Part shown: positions 25,772 to 35,041 of the stretch, in pieces | How positions within the stretch are numbered: position 1 is the first letter of the stretch | How the letters are laid out: each line of letters begins with the position of its first letter | DNA from: JAAYPI01 sp963668615 | GTDB lineage: Bacteria > Bacteroidota > Bacteroidia > Bacteroidales > Paludibacteraceae | Direction of reading: 5' to 3' | NCBI GenBank assembly: GCA_963668615.2 | Contig: CAXXCL010000004.1 | Span: 90,922-154,921 of the forward strand | Length of the DNA stretch: 64,000 nt | Position numbers and translations under genes: made by a program | The notes under the pieces: generated by a model | The model's database searches: none | Told to the model about the DNA's origin: nothing | Seen by the model: the letters and a program-made list of their open reading frames with translations, nothing else

Positions 25772-25945
25772 CTATAATTCACCGCACCCAAACCATTGCA
25801 TCATATGGGAAAAACGTAAATATATTGAATTAAATGTTGCTAAACACGTGTCAAAACTATAAAAATCACGACTTTGCTCTCCTACAAATCCTTTCTTACG
25901 ACAAAAAATAGAATATCTAAATACCACATGAGCAATTTCATTCAT
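25772..25945 (-). CDS. Possible 57-aa ORF, unrecognised
   Basis: A minus-strand frame between two plus-strand genes reads MNEIAHVVFRYSIF, CRKKGFVGEQSRDFYSFDTC and ATFNSIYLRFSHMMQWFGCG. The composition is protein-like (aromatics and Cys in plausible places), and it ends at a stop 28 bp from the ASCH gene end. No promoter, ribosome site or family is recognised. It could be a decayed fragment left by the arrival of the PIN/ASCH cluster. Confidence 0.25.
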   Translation of the reverse strand: MNEIAHVVFRYSIFCRKKGFVGEQSRDFYSFDTCLATFNSIYLRFSHMMQWFGCGEL

Positions 25946-26000
25946 GAGTAACTTCCATTGCTTTTCAACTTGCAAAACAAATATTACCACAACATTTTGA

Positions 26001-26008
26001 TAACTTTG
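26001..26008 (+). promoter_or_regulatory. Bacteroidota -7 element before the DUF6125-like gene
   Basis: TAACTTTG (TAnnTTTG) 25 bp before the ATG at 26033; this also argues against the longer frame start at 25958. Confidence 0.5.
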
Positions 26009-26032
26009 CAAACCAATAAAAACTCTGCAATC

Positions 26033-26548
26033 ATGAATTTAGATAACTTAACAACCGACCAATTAAAAGAACTCATAAAAATTTATGCCCGTAATATTTA
26101 TGCATTAGATGGTCTCTGGTTTCAATCTATCGAACAAGAAAACGGAATGGAAATTGCCATGCACCACGACAGGAATGCATGGCAACATTTTACAGAAATA
26201 GAGGCACAACGTATTAAAAAACTCTTACAATTACCTGATAATGCCGGTTTGGATGGTTTACAAAAAGCATTGGCAATTCGTTTCTCGGCACTAGCCAATC
26301 CTAAAGTAGAATTGATTCGAGAAACAGATTCATTAACCTATCGCGTAGTAGAATGCCGCGTACAATCGGCTCGTAAAAGAAAAAACATGCCCTATCATCC
26401 CTGCAAATCCGTTGGGATTATAGAACATGCCAATTTCGCAAAAATAATAGATGACGGCATCGAATGCATTCCTGTCAGTTGTTTTCCGGATATTTCAGAC
26501 AACAGTTGCTCCTGCTCTTGGAAGTTTGTCTTAGAAGAAAAAATATAA
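26033..26548 (+). CDS. DUF6125-like / ATC-hydrolase-like cytosolic protein
   Basis: A 171-aa protein from the ATG at 26033 (MNLDNLTTDQLKELIKIYAR). The promoter at 26001-26008 supports this start. NIYALDGLWFQSIEQENGMEIAMH and WQHFTEIEAQRIKKLLQL resemble the DUF6125 / L-2-amino-thiazoline-4-carboxylate hydrolase-like family. The C-terminal half carries conserved-looking Cys residues (VVECRVQSARKRK, YHPCKS, CIPVSCFPD, SCSCSWKF), which may bind metal. No signal peptide. Substrate unknown; the assignment rests on recalled family resemblance. Confidence 0.65.
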   Translation: MNLDNLTTDQLKELIKIYARNIYALDGLWFQSIEQENGMEIAMHHDRNAWQHFTEIEAQRIKKLLQLPDNAGLDGLQKALAIRFSALANPKVELIRETDSLTYRVVECRVQSARKRKNMPYHPCKSVGIIEHANFAKIIDDGIECIPVSCFPDISDNSCSCSWKFVLEEKI

Positions 26549-26605
26549 CAAGCGATATTCCTCGTTTTTTATTCTTTTGAACACTTTGTTCTGAAAAAAA
26601 ATCTC

Positions 26606-27505
26606 TTATTGCCGTTTATTATCTTCTTTCTTTCTACTATCGTCATTTGCCTTTTTCATTTGTTTTTCAACCTTAACAGGACGACCTATTGTTCGTCCAT
26701 AATAGTTGGTACTGTGCATCTCTCTTTTCGCATTATTTGAATGATTATCTGACGAGTTATTATTAAGAGGAGCATTATTGTCACGTGATTGTTTATTTGG
26801 AACAGATTGGCGGTATTCGTTGTCCTTATTTGTTTGATTATTAAGATTATTATACTTGGGTGTTCTGTTTACCTCCACTTGTTCTCTGCCTTTTTGTTGG
26901 TTTTGATTTTTTTCACTCATGTCAGAAAAACTTCTGACATTATCCGTCTTGCTCCAGTTAGTTTGTTGCTTCCTATCTTGTTTTGTATATACAAAATTAC
27001 GAGGAGCCTTCAACTCTTTATTATCCCAAGGACGAGCCTTTTCTCTCTCTTTTTCCGCCCAATACATCGCACTTTTTGTGTTCTCATTAAATCCTCTGAC
27101 GTAAGGAATATTATTGTGATCATAATAATCAGTGTAATAATATCTTGGATAATGTGAAACATAGTAATGGTGATGCATCCAAGGTTGATATACATTTACG
27201 TCCAAAGCAATGGTAAAACAATTATTCAAATCAAAATTGCCGTACACTCCGGCAGGAAACTCAGGAGAGAATATCCATTGTCCCTCATGCAAATATATAA
27301 AATCACGATTTGAAAGGTCATAATACGTTTCTATATCAGGCAAGTAATAATAACGTATTCCACTATAATAAGGGGGAGCCCACACAGGATTTTCATAAGT
27401 TTGTGGAACTGCTGACGTACCATAAGTATACACATCACATCCTGAAAATAAGGTCATGCTAAATAATATAAAAACGGCTATAACTAATTTTCTGAAACTT
27501 TTCAT
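26606..27505 (-). CDS. Lipoprotein with Tyr-rich head and Asn/Lys-rich disordered tail
   Basis: A 299-aa protein. Lipobox at residues 19-23 (LFSGC, after MKSFRKLVIAVFILFSMT), so it is acylated and attached to an envelope membrane. Residues 30-150 are very rich in Tyr, Trp, Pro and His (VWAPPYYSGIRYYYLPDIE; YQPWMHHHYYVSHYPRYYYT). The second half is low-complexity Asn/Gln/Lys with no predicted fold. It matches no family I can name, though Tyr-rich lipoproteins of this sort are common in Bacteroidota. It stands alone between the plus-strand 26033 gene and mnmE. Confidence 0.75.
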   Translation of the reverse strand: MKSFRKLVIAVFILFSMTLFSGCDVYTYGTSAVPQTYENPVWAPPYYSGIRYYYLPDIETYYDLSNRDFIYLHEGQWIFSPEFPAGVYGNFDLNNCFTIALDVNVYQPWMHHHYYVSHYPRYYYTDYYDHNNIPYVRGFNENTKSAMYWAEKEREKARPWDNKELKAPRNFVYTKQDRKQQTNWSKTDNVRSFSDMSEKNQNQQKGREQVEVNRTPKYNNLNNQTNKDNEYRQSVPNKQSRDNNAPLNNNSSDNHSNNAKREMHSTNYYGRTIGRPVKVEKQMKKANDDSRKKEDNKRQ

Positions 27506-27690
27506 GGCTTATATGTTTTTTGAAACGTTACACAAATGAAACTATGGGAGCAAATATCGGCTTTTAAACCAAATTTATTACATAAACAAGTTTAATAAAT
27601 CTAAATTTTTTGCACCAACTAAATAAAAAAGCTAACAGGCACATTATCAATGACATATTAGCCTCCAACGTATACGTTCATATCGTAAAA

Positions 27691-29079
27691 TCATTTCCCG
27701 ATGCAAAAGCGACTGAAGATATTACCAAGTACTTCATCTGTAGTAATTTGCCCTGTAATCTCTCCCAAAAAATGCAGGCATTCTCGTACATCCTGACTTA
27801 AGAAATCGCCGGAAATATGTTCTTGTAAACCTTCTTGTACTCGGCGAATAGAAACTAATGCCTGACTCAAAGCTTCATAATGACGCAGGTTGGTTACAAT
27901 AACATCATTCTCACCAATCTGAGGTATTTGTGTGGCTTTGAGCAATTTATCAACCAATTCCTGCATATTTTGTTTTTCTTTAGCAGAAATAAACACTCTA
28001 TCGGCATCAATATTGTTAAATAATTGTTCCAGAATAGAACATTCTTCTTGATCTATTTTGTCCAATTTATTGAACACTAGAATCATTTTTTTACCTTCGC
28101 TGCGTGGCACAATCCGATCTGCCATCCAATCTATATGTTCACTAACCTGTGTAGCATCAATCAACCAAAGTACAATTGAGGCTTGTTCTATTTGCTGAAG
28201 ACTACGCTTTATGCCCATATTTTCAATAACATCTTCCGTTTCACGAATACCTGCGGTATCAATAAATCGGAACGTAACACCTCCTATATTGACAACATCT
28301 TCAATAACATCTCTTGTCGTACCGTGAATATCGGAAACGATAGCTTTTTCTTCGTTCAAAAACAAGTTTAGCAACGTCGATTTACCGGAATTTGTTTCTC
28401 CGACAATGGCTACCGGAATACCGTTTTTAATGACGTTTCCCACACGGAAAGAATCCGTTAAACGGGCTAATTTTATTTCAATAGATGATGCTAACTCTTC
28501 TAATTTCTTTCGATCTGCAAATTCTACATCTTCTTCGCTAAAATCAAGTTCCAGCTCAATTAATGAAGTAAAATCCAACAATTGGGCACGCAAAGACATC
28601 AGTTCTTGAGAAAATCCTCCACGCATTTGATTCATCGCCACACGATGAGAAGAAGCCGAATGTGAGGCTATCAAATCGGCAATAGCTTCCGCCTGACTTA
28701 AATCCATTTTACCGTTCAGAAAGGCTCGCTGCGTAAATTCTCCGGGTTGAGCCAACTGACAACCGTTTTTCAGCAATAATTGGATGATTTGCTGTTGTAT
28801 GTACGCCGAACCATGGCAGGCTATTTCAACCAAATCCGCTCCTGTAAAAGAATGTGGAGCTTTAAAAACAGAAAGTAATACTTCATCAACAACCTGCTTT
28901 TCATCTTTAATTCTTCCAAAATGGATGGAATTAGCGGACATTTCTTTAACTGAAAAATCTTTGTTCACCGAATCAAAAATTTTGTCACAAATAGACAGAG
29001 CATCTTTTCCGGAAACTCTTATCACGGCAATGGCTGACTGACCTGCTGCCGTTGAAATGGCACAAATGTTTGAACTCAT
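27691..29079 (-). CDS. mnmE: tRNA modification GTPase MnmE
   Basis: Works with MnmG to install cmnm5/nm5 at tRNA wobble uridine 34 in the cytosol. The 462-aa protein has the N-terminal tetrahydrofolate-binding domain (ICAISTAAGQSAIAVIRVSG; GEFTQRAFLNGKMDLSQAEA). The G domain is inserted in the helical domain: Walker A GETNSGKSTLLN, G2 DIHGTTRD, G3 DTAGIRET, G4 NKLD. The essential C-terminal CIGK box is the last four residues. Normal length. A TACTTTTG -7 element lies 28 bp upstream of the ATG. Confidence 0.97.
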   Translation of the reverse strand: MSSNICAISTAAGQSAIAVIRVSGKDALSICDKIFDSVNKDFSVKEMSANSIHFGRIKDEKQVVDEVLLSVFKAPHSFTGADLVEIACHGSAYIQQQIIQLLLKNGCQLAQPGEFTQRAFLNGKMDLSQAEAIADLIASHSASSHRVAMNQMRGGFSQELMSLRAQLLDFTSLIELELDFSEEDVEFADRKKLEELASSIEIKLARLTDSFRVGNVIKNGIPVAIVGETNSGKSTLLNLFLNEEKAIVSDIHGTTRDVIEDVVNIGGVTFRFIDTAGIRETEDVIENMGIKRSLQQIEQASIVLWLIDATQVSEHIDWMADRIVPRSEGKKMILVFNKLDKIDQEECSILEQLFNNIDADRVFISAKEKQNMQELVDKLLKATQIPQIGENDVIVTNLRHYEALSQALVSIRRVQEGLQEHISGDFLSQDVRECLHFLGEITGQITTDEVLGNIFSRFCIGK

Positions 29080-29106
29080 TTTTTACTGATTAAAAGCTGT
29101 ATTGGG

Positions 29107-29114
29107 CAAAAGTA
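29107..29114 (-). promoter_or_regulatory. Bacteroidota -7 element of mnmE
   Basis: The minus strand reads TACTTTTG (TAnnTTTG) 28 bp before the mnmE ATG. Confidence 0.5.
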
Positions 29115-29210
29115 ATGAAAATAATGAAATAGCGTAAGAATAGAATGAGAATTTGCCCAATTGATGGGAAACAAAGCATGAACTTGAAAGTTTTTTGTTT
29201 TTTATGTTAC

Positions 29211-29238
29211 AAAAAAAGGAATCCCGAAAGACTCCTTC
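29211..29238 (-). terminator. Intrinsic terminator after the small lipoprotein gene
   Basis: On the minus strand AAGGAGTC and GATTCCTT form an 8-bp stem (one mismatch pair) around TTTCGG, followed by seven T residues (29211-29217). It lies 28 bp after the stop of the 44-aa lipoprotein and probably ends the whole porU-ispF transcript. Confidence 0.75.
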
Positions 29239-29266
29239 TATTATTCACACCGCAAAAATCACCTTA

Positions 29267-29401
29267 TTACGAACGAACGGCATCATTTGCGGGCTGTTCT
29301 GTATTTGTTTGTCCTAATCCACAATTGCAACGACTAGTCTGGCAACTTTGCAAGCACAAAACGGACATCACAAAAACGGCTACTACTACTATTTTCTTCA
29401 T
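29267..29401 (-). CDS. 44-aa small lipoprotein
   Basis: The frame reads MKKIVVVAVFVMSVLCLQSC, then QTSRCNCGLGQ and a polar tail ending AVRS. LCLQSC is a lipobox, so the mature peptide would be a 25-residue lipopeptide starting at Cys20. It begins 38 bp after the ispF stop and is closed by a terminator, both of which support a real gene. Function unknown. Confidence 0.65.
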   Translation of the reverse strand: MKKIVVVAVFVMSVLCLQSCQTSRCNCGLGQTNTEQPANDAVRS

Positions 29402-29439
29402 CACTTTAAAATTTTATGTTTGTTTCTAAATATTTTGTA

Positions 29440-29919
29440 TCAATCTTTTTGTATCAAAACAGTAGCATACGCTGCCATGCCTTCTTTTCTTCCTATAAAT
29501 CCCATTTTTTCCGATGTTGTCGCTTTAATAGAAATATCTTCCACCGATATGGAAAGAACTTCAGCCATTTTCTGTTTCATTTCCTCAATATAAGGATTCA
29601 GTTTAGGTTCTTCGGCACAAATAAGAGCATCAATATTGGAAACTTCAAAGCCTTTTTCCCTTACCATTTTTATTGACTCTTTCAGCAATACTTTGCTGTC
29701 AATATTTTTGAATTGAGAAGAAGTATCCGGAAAATGAAAACCTATATTGCGTAAATTTGCAGCACCCAGCAACGCATCACAAATAGCATGAATAAGAACA
29801 TCTGCATCGGAATGTCCCTGTAAACCTTTTTCATGATTGATTTTTATACCACCCAGCCATAACTGACGGTCTTCCGCCAATTGGTGCACATCATATCCAA
29901 ATCCGACACGTATTTTCAT
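29440..29919 (-). CDS. ispF: 2-C-methyl-D-erythritol 2,4-cyclodiphosphate synthase
   Basis: MEP-pathway enzyme converting CDP-ME-2-phosphate to MEcPP, a cytosolic homotrimer. The 159-aa protein opens MKIRVGFGYDVHQL (metal ligands Asp and His). GHSDADVLIHAICDALLGAA is the family signature, IGFHFPDT follows, and the C-terminal region IKATTSEKMGFIGRKEG is conserved. Normal length. It lies 17 bp downstream of porV on the same strand. Confidence 0.97.
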   Translation of the reverse strand: MKIRVGFGYDVHQLAEDRQLWLGGIKINHEKGLQGHSDADVLIHAICDALLGAANLRNIGFHFPDTSSQFKNIDSKVLLKESIKMVREKGFEVSNIDALICAEEPKLNPYIEEMKQKMAEVLSISVEDISIKATTSEKMGFIGRKEGMAAYATVLIQKD

Positions 29920-29936
29920 TCGTTGAAATAGAGTTC

Positions 29937-31133
29937 TTACTCCCCTATCATTTGTTTAATTCCGTCTAAAGTGAACGCAAGGCTAAAACGTAAAGTTTGG
30001 TCAAGAGGATTAGTTTGAGCCACAGATATTACATAAGCAACATCAAGCGAAAGAACGTTTAATTTAAACCCTGCACCAAGAGTGAAATATTTTCTGTTTC
30101 CTTTATTTTCACTTTCATGAAAATATCCGCCACGTGCGAAAAATTGGTTGTTATAAGCATATTCCAAACCCAACGACCACATAATTTCTTGTAATTCTTC
30201 GGAAAAACCACCGGGAGCATCAGAAAAAGAAGTGAAAATTCCTGAAATAGGATCGCCATTATTGTACTTAACTAAGCGAGCATCGTAATCAGTATCAGAC
30301 TCTCCGTCCTTTTGAACCGGACGAGAAGGAACTAATAATTTGTTCAAGTCCAAGTTAATGGACATTTTATTATATGGGTCAAATGGATAATTGAACGAAC
30401 CTCCTAAACGCAGATTAGTAGGCAAGAAAGCCGTATTTTCGTCATCTCCATAAGATATTTTAGAACCAATATTCGATATATTTAAGCCGGCAGCGGCAAA
30501 ACCCTCACCCGAAGATAATGTAACAGGTGCACCGTAATAGGCAGAAATATCTGCGGCAACAGCCTTGCCGGGGCTAAGCGTTTCAGCGTCTTCGGTAGCA
30601 GCTCCACCCAATAAATCAGAGTAAATAAATCGCAAAGAAACCCCCATAGAAAAGTTTTCTGCCAAAATACGGGAATAGGTTGCATCAACAGCAACGTCAT
30701 AAGGCTTAGCGGTCATTGCCGGTGAAGTTTCATCTTTTCTTATAATTACCTCTCCCAAAGAGAAATAACGCATTGACATGGCAACCGTCTGAACATCAGC
30801 TATTTTATAAAAACCTGAGAGATAAGCCAAATCAATGTCTTTTACTAATTTTCTTAACCAAGGAGTATAAGAAAGACATGCCCCTCCCGAACCACTAATA
30901 AAAGCATATTTTGCAGGATTCCAATATGAAGAAGTAGCATCAGGCGTAGTAGCAGCGCCCACATCCCCCATACCACCACCACGGGCATCCGGAGCTATAG
31001 ACAAAAAAGGAACACCAGAAGTTATCGGATTAAAAGCATTTGCTTCGCCATCTATAGTAGTCTCTGCCAAGGCGTTAAGAAAACCGGCAAAAAGCAATAT
31101 AACTACAAGAATGGAAGGGAACAATTTTTTCAT
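29937..31133 (-). CDS. porV: Type IX secretion system outer-membrane protein PorV
   Basis: FadL-like outer-membrane barrel that carries T9SS cargo from the SprA translocon to the PorU sortase complex. The frame opens at 31202 inside porU, but the signal peptide begins at the ATG at 31133 (MKKLFPSILVVILLFAGFLN). Family landmarks: FLSIAPDARGGGMGDVGAAT, SSYWNPAKYAF, LSYTPWLRKLVKDI and the C-terminal strand TLRFSLAF. About 398 aa, normal. It lies directly downstream of porU, the classical arrangement. Confidence 0.95.
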   Translation of the reverse strand: MKKLFPSILVVILLFAGFLNALAETTIDGEANAFNPITSGVPFLSIAPDARGGGMGDVGAATTPDATSSYWNPAKYAFISGSGGACLSYTPWLRKLVKDIDLAYLSGFYKIADVQTVAMSMRYFSLGEVIIRKDETSPAMTAKPYDVAVDATYSRILAENFSMGVSLRFIYSDLLGGAATEDAETLSPGKAVAADISAYYGAPVTLSSGEGFAAAGLNISNIGSKISYGDDENTAFLPTNLRLGGSFNYPFDPYNKMSINLDLNKLLVPSRPVQKDGESDTDYDARLVKYNNGDPISGIFTSFSDAPGGFSEELQEIMWSLGLEYAYNNQFFARGGYFHESENKGNRKYFTLGAGFKLNVLSLDVAYVISVAQTNPLDQTLRFSLAFTLDGIKQMIGE

Positions 31134-31191
31134 CATATGTATTTTCCTAATTACGAATAAAGACTGCAAATATAACGCTATTTTTAATATT

Positions 31192-34100
31192 TTATTGTCC
31201 AATAATTATAATCTTTTGGACTTCTGTGGTATAAGCCCCTTCAGGCGTTTCCAATTTAACACTCATTAGGTAAACTCCGGGATGCACCTTATTTCCGGAG
31301 CTATCTGTCAAGTTCCATGTTACTCGGGCAACGCCATCACTTGTAAGTATTGTTTGTTTCGATTCCCAAAACATTCTTCCCGAAAGATCAAACAACATAA
31401 AAGTAGCACTCATCAATGCATCGGGTCTGCTATATTCAAAGTACAAGGTCGTTTCTGTAGAAGCAGGGTTAGGATATGCATAAAAAGAATAAATAGTTGG
31501 TCTAATGCTATCATTAACATTAAAGTAAAGCGTTTTTGTTGTAGATATATTTTGTAGATTCCAAACTTTAAATTGCAATTCGTAAGAACCGGCAGCCAAT
31601 TTTGGCAATTGATATTTGATTGTACCGCTCTTGTAATCATCAAGTGTAGCTTCATAATAATCGTTCAGCACATACGTATATTCTGACTCGTCATTCAGTT
31701 TCAATTGTATATCATGACCAATTCCGGCACCCACCGTGTTAATGCCATATTTATCAGTCATATAGGCATAAAAAACAGGAGTGGAATTAACCGTTTGCCC
31801 TGATTCAAAGTGAGGAGTATTGAGGTACATAATCACTTGAGGTCCATCGGCATTAGTATCTATATTCTCATCGTTGGAGCCTCCGACAAGAAAGTTTTCA
31901 GAATATCCGTGAGCTTCTATATTATTTACAGAATCCGCAGCGTAATACAATATACGACCTGTTCCGTATCGATAACTAATATCTTTGGGTACCATGAATG
32001 TAATGGCAAACGCTCCATTTACAACTTGTGTTTTACCAGAAAAAATGACATTAGGTCTGTCTTTGTAAACAAATGCGGTATCTGTCTTATTCGCCAATGT
32101 CTTCAGTGTTTCTTCTTTGTCGTACACTACCACGTTTATCTGTCCGTTAAAATCTGATAGGACACCGGTTTGGGCATCGTTTTCAACATAGCCCTTTATC
32201 GTAACTAAACTGAGAGAACTAATGGTAGCTGTATCAGGCAAGAGAGATTCATTAATTTCAGTTGTTACAACATTATTTTTGGGATAAGAAAGTTTCATGG
32301 CAGGATCTCCCAGTAGTACAAAATTTAATTTATTGTCATCATTTCCAAGAGCCACTTTCGATTTACGTAATATTTCTCCTATTGACGAAGGATTTTCAAC
32401 ATCTTCCGGAATAATATTTTTATAAATTTGTTTACTTAAACTGTAATTCTTGTCTTCAAATACAAGCCTCGTAGTAGTAATAAGTCCGATTCCTCCGCCG
32501 TAAGGATTCAGTAATACTTTCATGCCTAAAGAAGATTTGTTATCATCATATCGACTAAGATCGCAAGTGGCTGTAATCCATAAAGGGAGATTTTTATTGG
32601 TCATACTGACTACATCACTTGCCACAATGGTTTGTTCTTCCGTCATGGAATTAGTACTTCCATGTCCAATGTAATTAAACACCAACAATCCCGATTTTAA
32701 TAAATTTAGGATTCGTTCACGTGCGGCAGGATAAGAAATTCCACTGGCATTTTGGACTGCCTGATAAGAATCTAAATAAACCTTGATTGGTTGATATTGG
32801 AGAGATTTTTCCTGTAAAGAGGTAGCTAAAGCATCCGATTGAGCCATAAATTGATTTCCATCCTCATCATCGGATAGGAAAGCAAATAAATTTTTCCAAG
32901 ACCCCTTATTGGTATTATTAGCATAGGTAATAATTTTATCTACGACTTGTTTTCCTTCCGTAACTGTAGAAACAGGTAATCTACCGACGGCAATATCCAT
33001 GGCATCAGAAGAGAGGTCGGAACCTTCTTCATCATCCAAAAAGGCATAATAATCATCTGTGGTATACGATACGCTAGAGCAAAAAGAATTAACCGATTGA
33101 TAACTCAACAATGGTTTAGACACCTTTGTTATTCCTCTATTGTCATAGTACGAAACACCAAAAAACAATAACGATTTGGGCATATTATCAGTATTTTCCG
33201 CGGCTCTGTCGTATAACATTTTCATTAACCACCTATAAGCTGTTGCGTCAGGTGTTCCGGATGAAAATTCATTATAAATCTGTTCCGGATTAACAATCAA
33301 CACGCTCATAGCATCATGCGTTCTATGGTATTCTGCCAACCGATTAGCATCTGAATAATATTCAGAAGATGCAATAATAACCATATCTGCTTGACTTATA
33401 CCATGTAAATTTTGATTAGCTACTTGTCCTACAATTTCAGGTTTTGGGTATGATGCATTCGTATTTATCGCCAAAAATTGTCTGACAATATTTTCAGAAT
33501 CTATGGGAGCAACAAAAGCCATTGTTCCTTCGTTATATGTTGTCGGAATTTCAGAAATATTTAACGGGTCCGTTATTTCCCAAATTTTTGTGTTTGAATT
33601 CGTATTTTCCACGTTATACCGGATAGCCTTATAACGATTTGCGACGTCTGCATTTCGGAAATATAAAAAATCAGCATACATTTTTAACTGCTGATAGGCA
33701 TTGACACGGATATAATCGAGATAACCATAAGCACTCGTCGCAGATTTTTCGTAGGTCAAACTAACCGATACTCCATCAGTAATAGTAGGGTACAAGGACG
33801 TATTATACAAAGTTTTATTTGCGACATAGTAATAGTTAGGAATTCCAGATACTACAATTTTAGAAGATTGTACTACATTATTAACTGCAACTGAATACGT
33901 ACTAGTCGAAGAAGAATTTGCAAGAGCAGCAATATCTACTCGCATTTTTTTTGAAGTTACAATGTTGGGGAAGGAAAACGAAAATGTATAAGACAAGTTA
34001 CTCCCCTCAAATTTCTGACCATACCACTCTCTACCTGACTCCAATAAATTAACGCTTTCTTGTTCTTGAAGAGCGTAGTTGAGAAAATCAGTTACAGTAT

Positions 34101-35025
34101 CAGCAGGAGTTGTAGTTTCAGCTGCTCGTTGTACAATTTTTTTACCTGTTCCGGCATCAGATGTAACAAAATAATACCCATAGTTTGAATAATAATTTTG
34201 TTCGTGCTCAAAAACTTTAGTTGTATAGTTATACGACCATTTTATGGTACCTTGTGCATGAAACAAAATATAATCTCCCGCACCAAAGACATTATCAGAA
34301 CCTTTTTCCATAAAAATAGCCATTTCAGGCAAGTCGTCTGCGGCACGCTCTACACTGAAATCTTCGGGCAAAATAGCACCTCCATAACCAAAAATACGGA
34401 CATTAGCAGGATTGGTTATGCCCATAGACACTAAATCCTCGTACGTCAACTTGTATATTCCTGTGGTAGCAACTCTAATTTTATACCAATTGCCACTTGC
34501 CAAAATCGAATTGTCTGTATATTGATGAAGAGTCGTTCCTCCGGCTAAAACACTTTTGAGAAGTGACCTATTGGATGTTAATTGCAACACAGCAGAAACT
34601 ATTTTTTTATAAGCATCCCCCTGTTTAACAATCGGACAAAAATATATTTGAAGACTTGGTTTGCGTTTTTCAATAGATACATATCGCTGAAATGATACAG
34701 AATCGGTAAAATTCTTACCGGAAGATGTGATTAGAGCTATTTCTTCGGGAGTACAATCCTGATAAACTATTTCTTTTAACCGAGGAATATAAAGGGTAGC
34801 TGCATTTTTATCATTGACAGACATGGAAAAATGATAGTAAGGAAGCTTTGATTCATCCAAGTAAGACGCCTGTTCAAAAGACAACCGATTTTCTTGTATT
34901 GTATCATAAGAAAATGGCTGAATACCTTGCCAAAGTACCGCAACAGGATAAGATGCAACACTTTCAGCAAAAGTGTATTGCACCAAAAAAAACAAGAGAG
35001 AAAGGACTCCTATTTTGAACTTCAT
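31192..35025 (-). CDS. porU: Type IX secretion system sortase PorU
   Basis: Gingipain-type (C25) cysteine peptidase on the outer membrane that removes T9SS C-terminal sorting domains and attaches cargo to the surface. The 1277-aa protein has signal peptide KIGVLSLLFFLVQYTFAE and a long N-terminal beta region. The catalytic C25 domain contains VFNYIGHGSTNSMTEEQ (His) and PLWITATCDLSRYDD (Cys). The C-terminal region resembles a sorting-type domain (FYAYPNPASTETTLYFEY ... PGVYLMSVKL), as in known PorU. Length is typical (1150-1300). It is preceded by the fumarylacetoacetase-like gene (16-bp gap) and followed by porV. Confidence 0.96.
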   Translation of the reverse strand: MKFKIGVLSLLFFLVQYTFAESVASYPVAVLWQGIQPFSYDTIQENRLSFEQASYLDESKLPYYHFSMSVNDKNAATLYIPRLKEIVYQDCTPEEIALITSSGKNFTDSVSFQRYVSIEKRKPSLQIYFCPIVKQGDAYKKIVSAVLQLTSNRSLLKSVLAGGTTLHQYTDNSILASGNWYKIRVATTGIYKLTYEDLVSMGITNPANVRIFGYGGAILPEDFSVERAADDLPEMAIFMEKGSDNVFGAGDYILFHAQGTIKWSYNYTTKVFEHEQNYYSNYGYYFVTSDAGTGKKIVQRAAETTTPADTVTDFLNYALQEQESVNLLESGREWYGQKFEGSNLSYTFSFSFPNIVTSKKMRVDIAALANSSSTSTYSVAVNNVVQSSKIVVSGIPNYYYVANKTLYNTSLYPTITDGVSVSLTYEKSATSAYGYLDYIRVNAYQQLKMYADFLYFRNADVANRYKAIRYNVENTNSNTKIWEITDPLNISEIPTTYNEGTMAFVAPIDSENIVRQFLAINTNASYPKPEIVGQVANQNLHGISQADMVIIASSEYYSDANRLAEYHRTHDAMSVLIVNPEQIYNEFSSGTPDATAYRWLMKMLYDRAAENTDNMPKSLLFFGVSYYDNRGITKVSKPLLSYQSVNSFCSSVSYTTDDYYAFLDDEEGSDLSSDAMDIAVGRLPVSTVTEGKQVVDKIITYANNTNKGSWKNLFAFLSDDEDGNQFMAQSDALATSLQEKSLQYQPIKVYLDSYQAVQNASGISYPAARERILNLLKSGLLVFNYIGHGSTNSMTEEQTIVASDVVSMTNKNLPLWITATCDLSRYDDNKSSLGMKVLLNPYGGGIGLITTTRLVFEDKNYSLSKQIYKNIIPEDVENPSSIGEILRKSKVALGNDDNKLNFVLLGDPAMKLSYPKNNVVTTEINESLLPDTATISSLSLVTIKGYVENDAQTGVLSDFNGQINVVVYDKEETLKTLANKTDTAFVYKDRPNVIFSGKTQVVNGAFAITFMVPKDISYRYGTGRILYYAADSVNNIEAHGYSENFLVGGSNDENIDTNADGPQVIMYLNTPHFESGQTVNSTPVFYAYMTDKYGINTVGAGIGHDIQLKLNDESEYTYVLNDYYEATLDDYKSGTIKYQLPKLAAGSYELQFKVWNLQNISTTKTLYFNVNDSIRPTIYSFYAYPNPASTETTLYFEYSRPDALMSATFMLFDLSGRMFWESKQTILTSDGVARVTWNLTDSSGNKVHPGVYLMSVKLETPEGAYTTEVQKIIIIGQ

Positions 35026-35041
35026 TTCCTTTTTTTATAAA

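Noticed and set aside
26789..27195. Plus- and minus-strand frames over the lipoprotein tail
   Set aside because: They arise from the Asn/Lys-rich low-complexity tail of the lipoprotein gene and have no support of their own.
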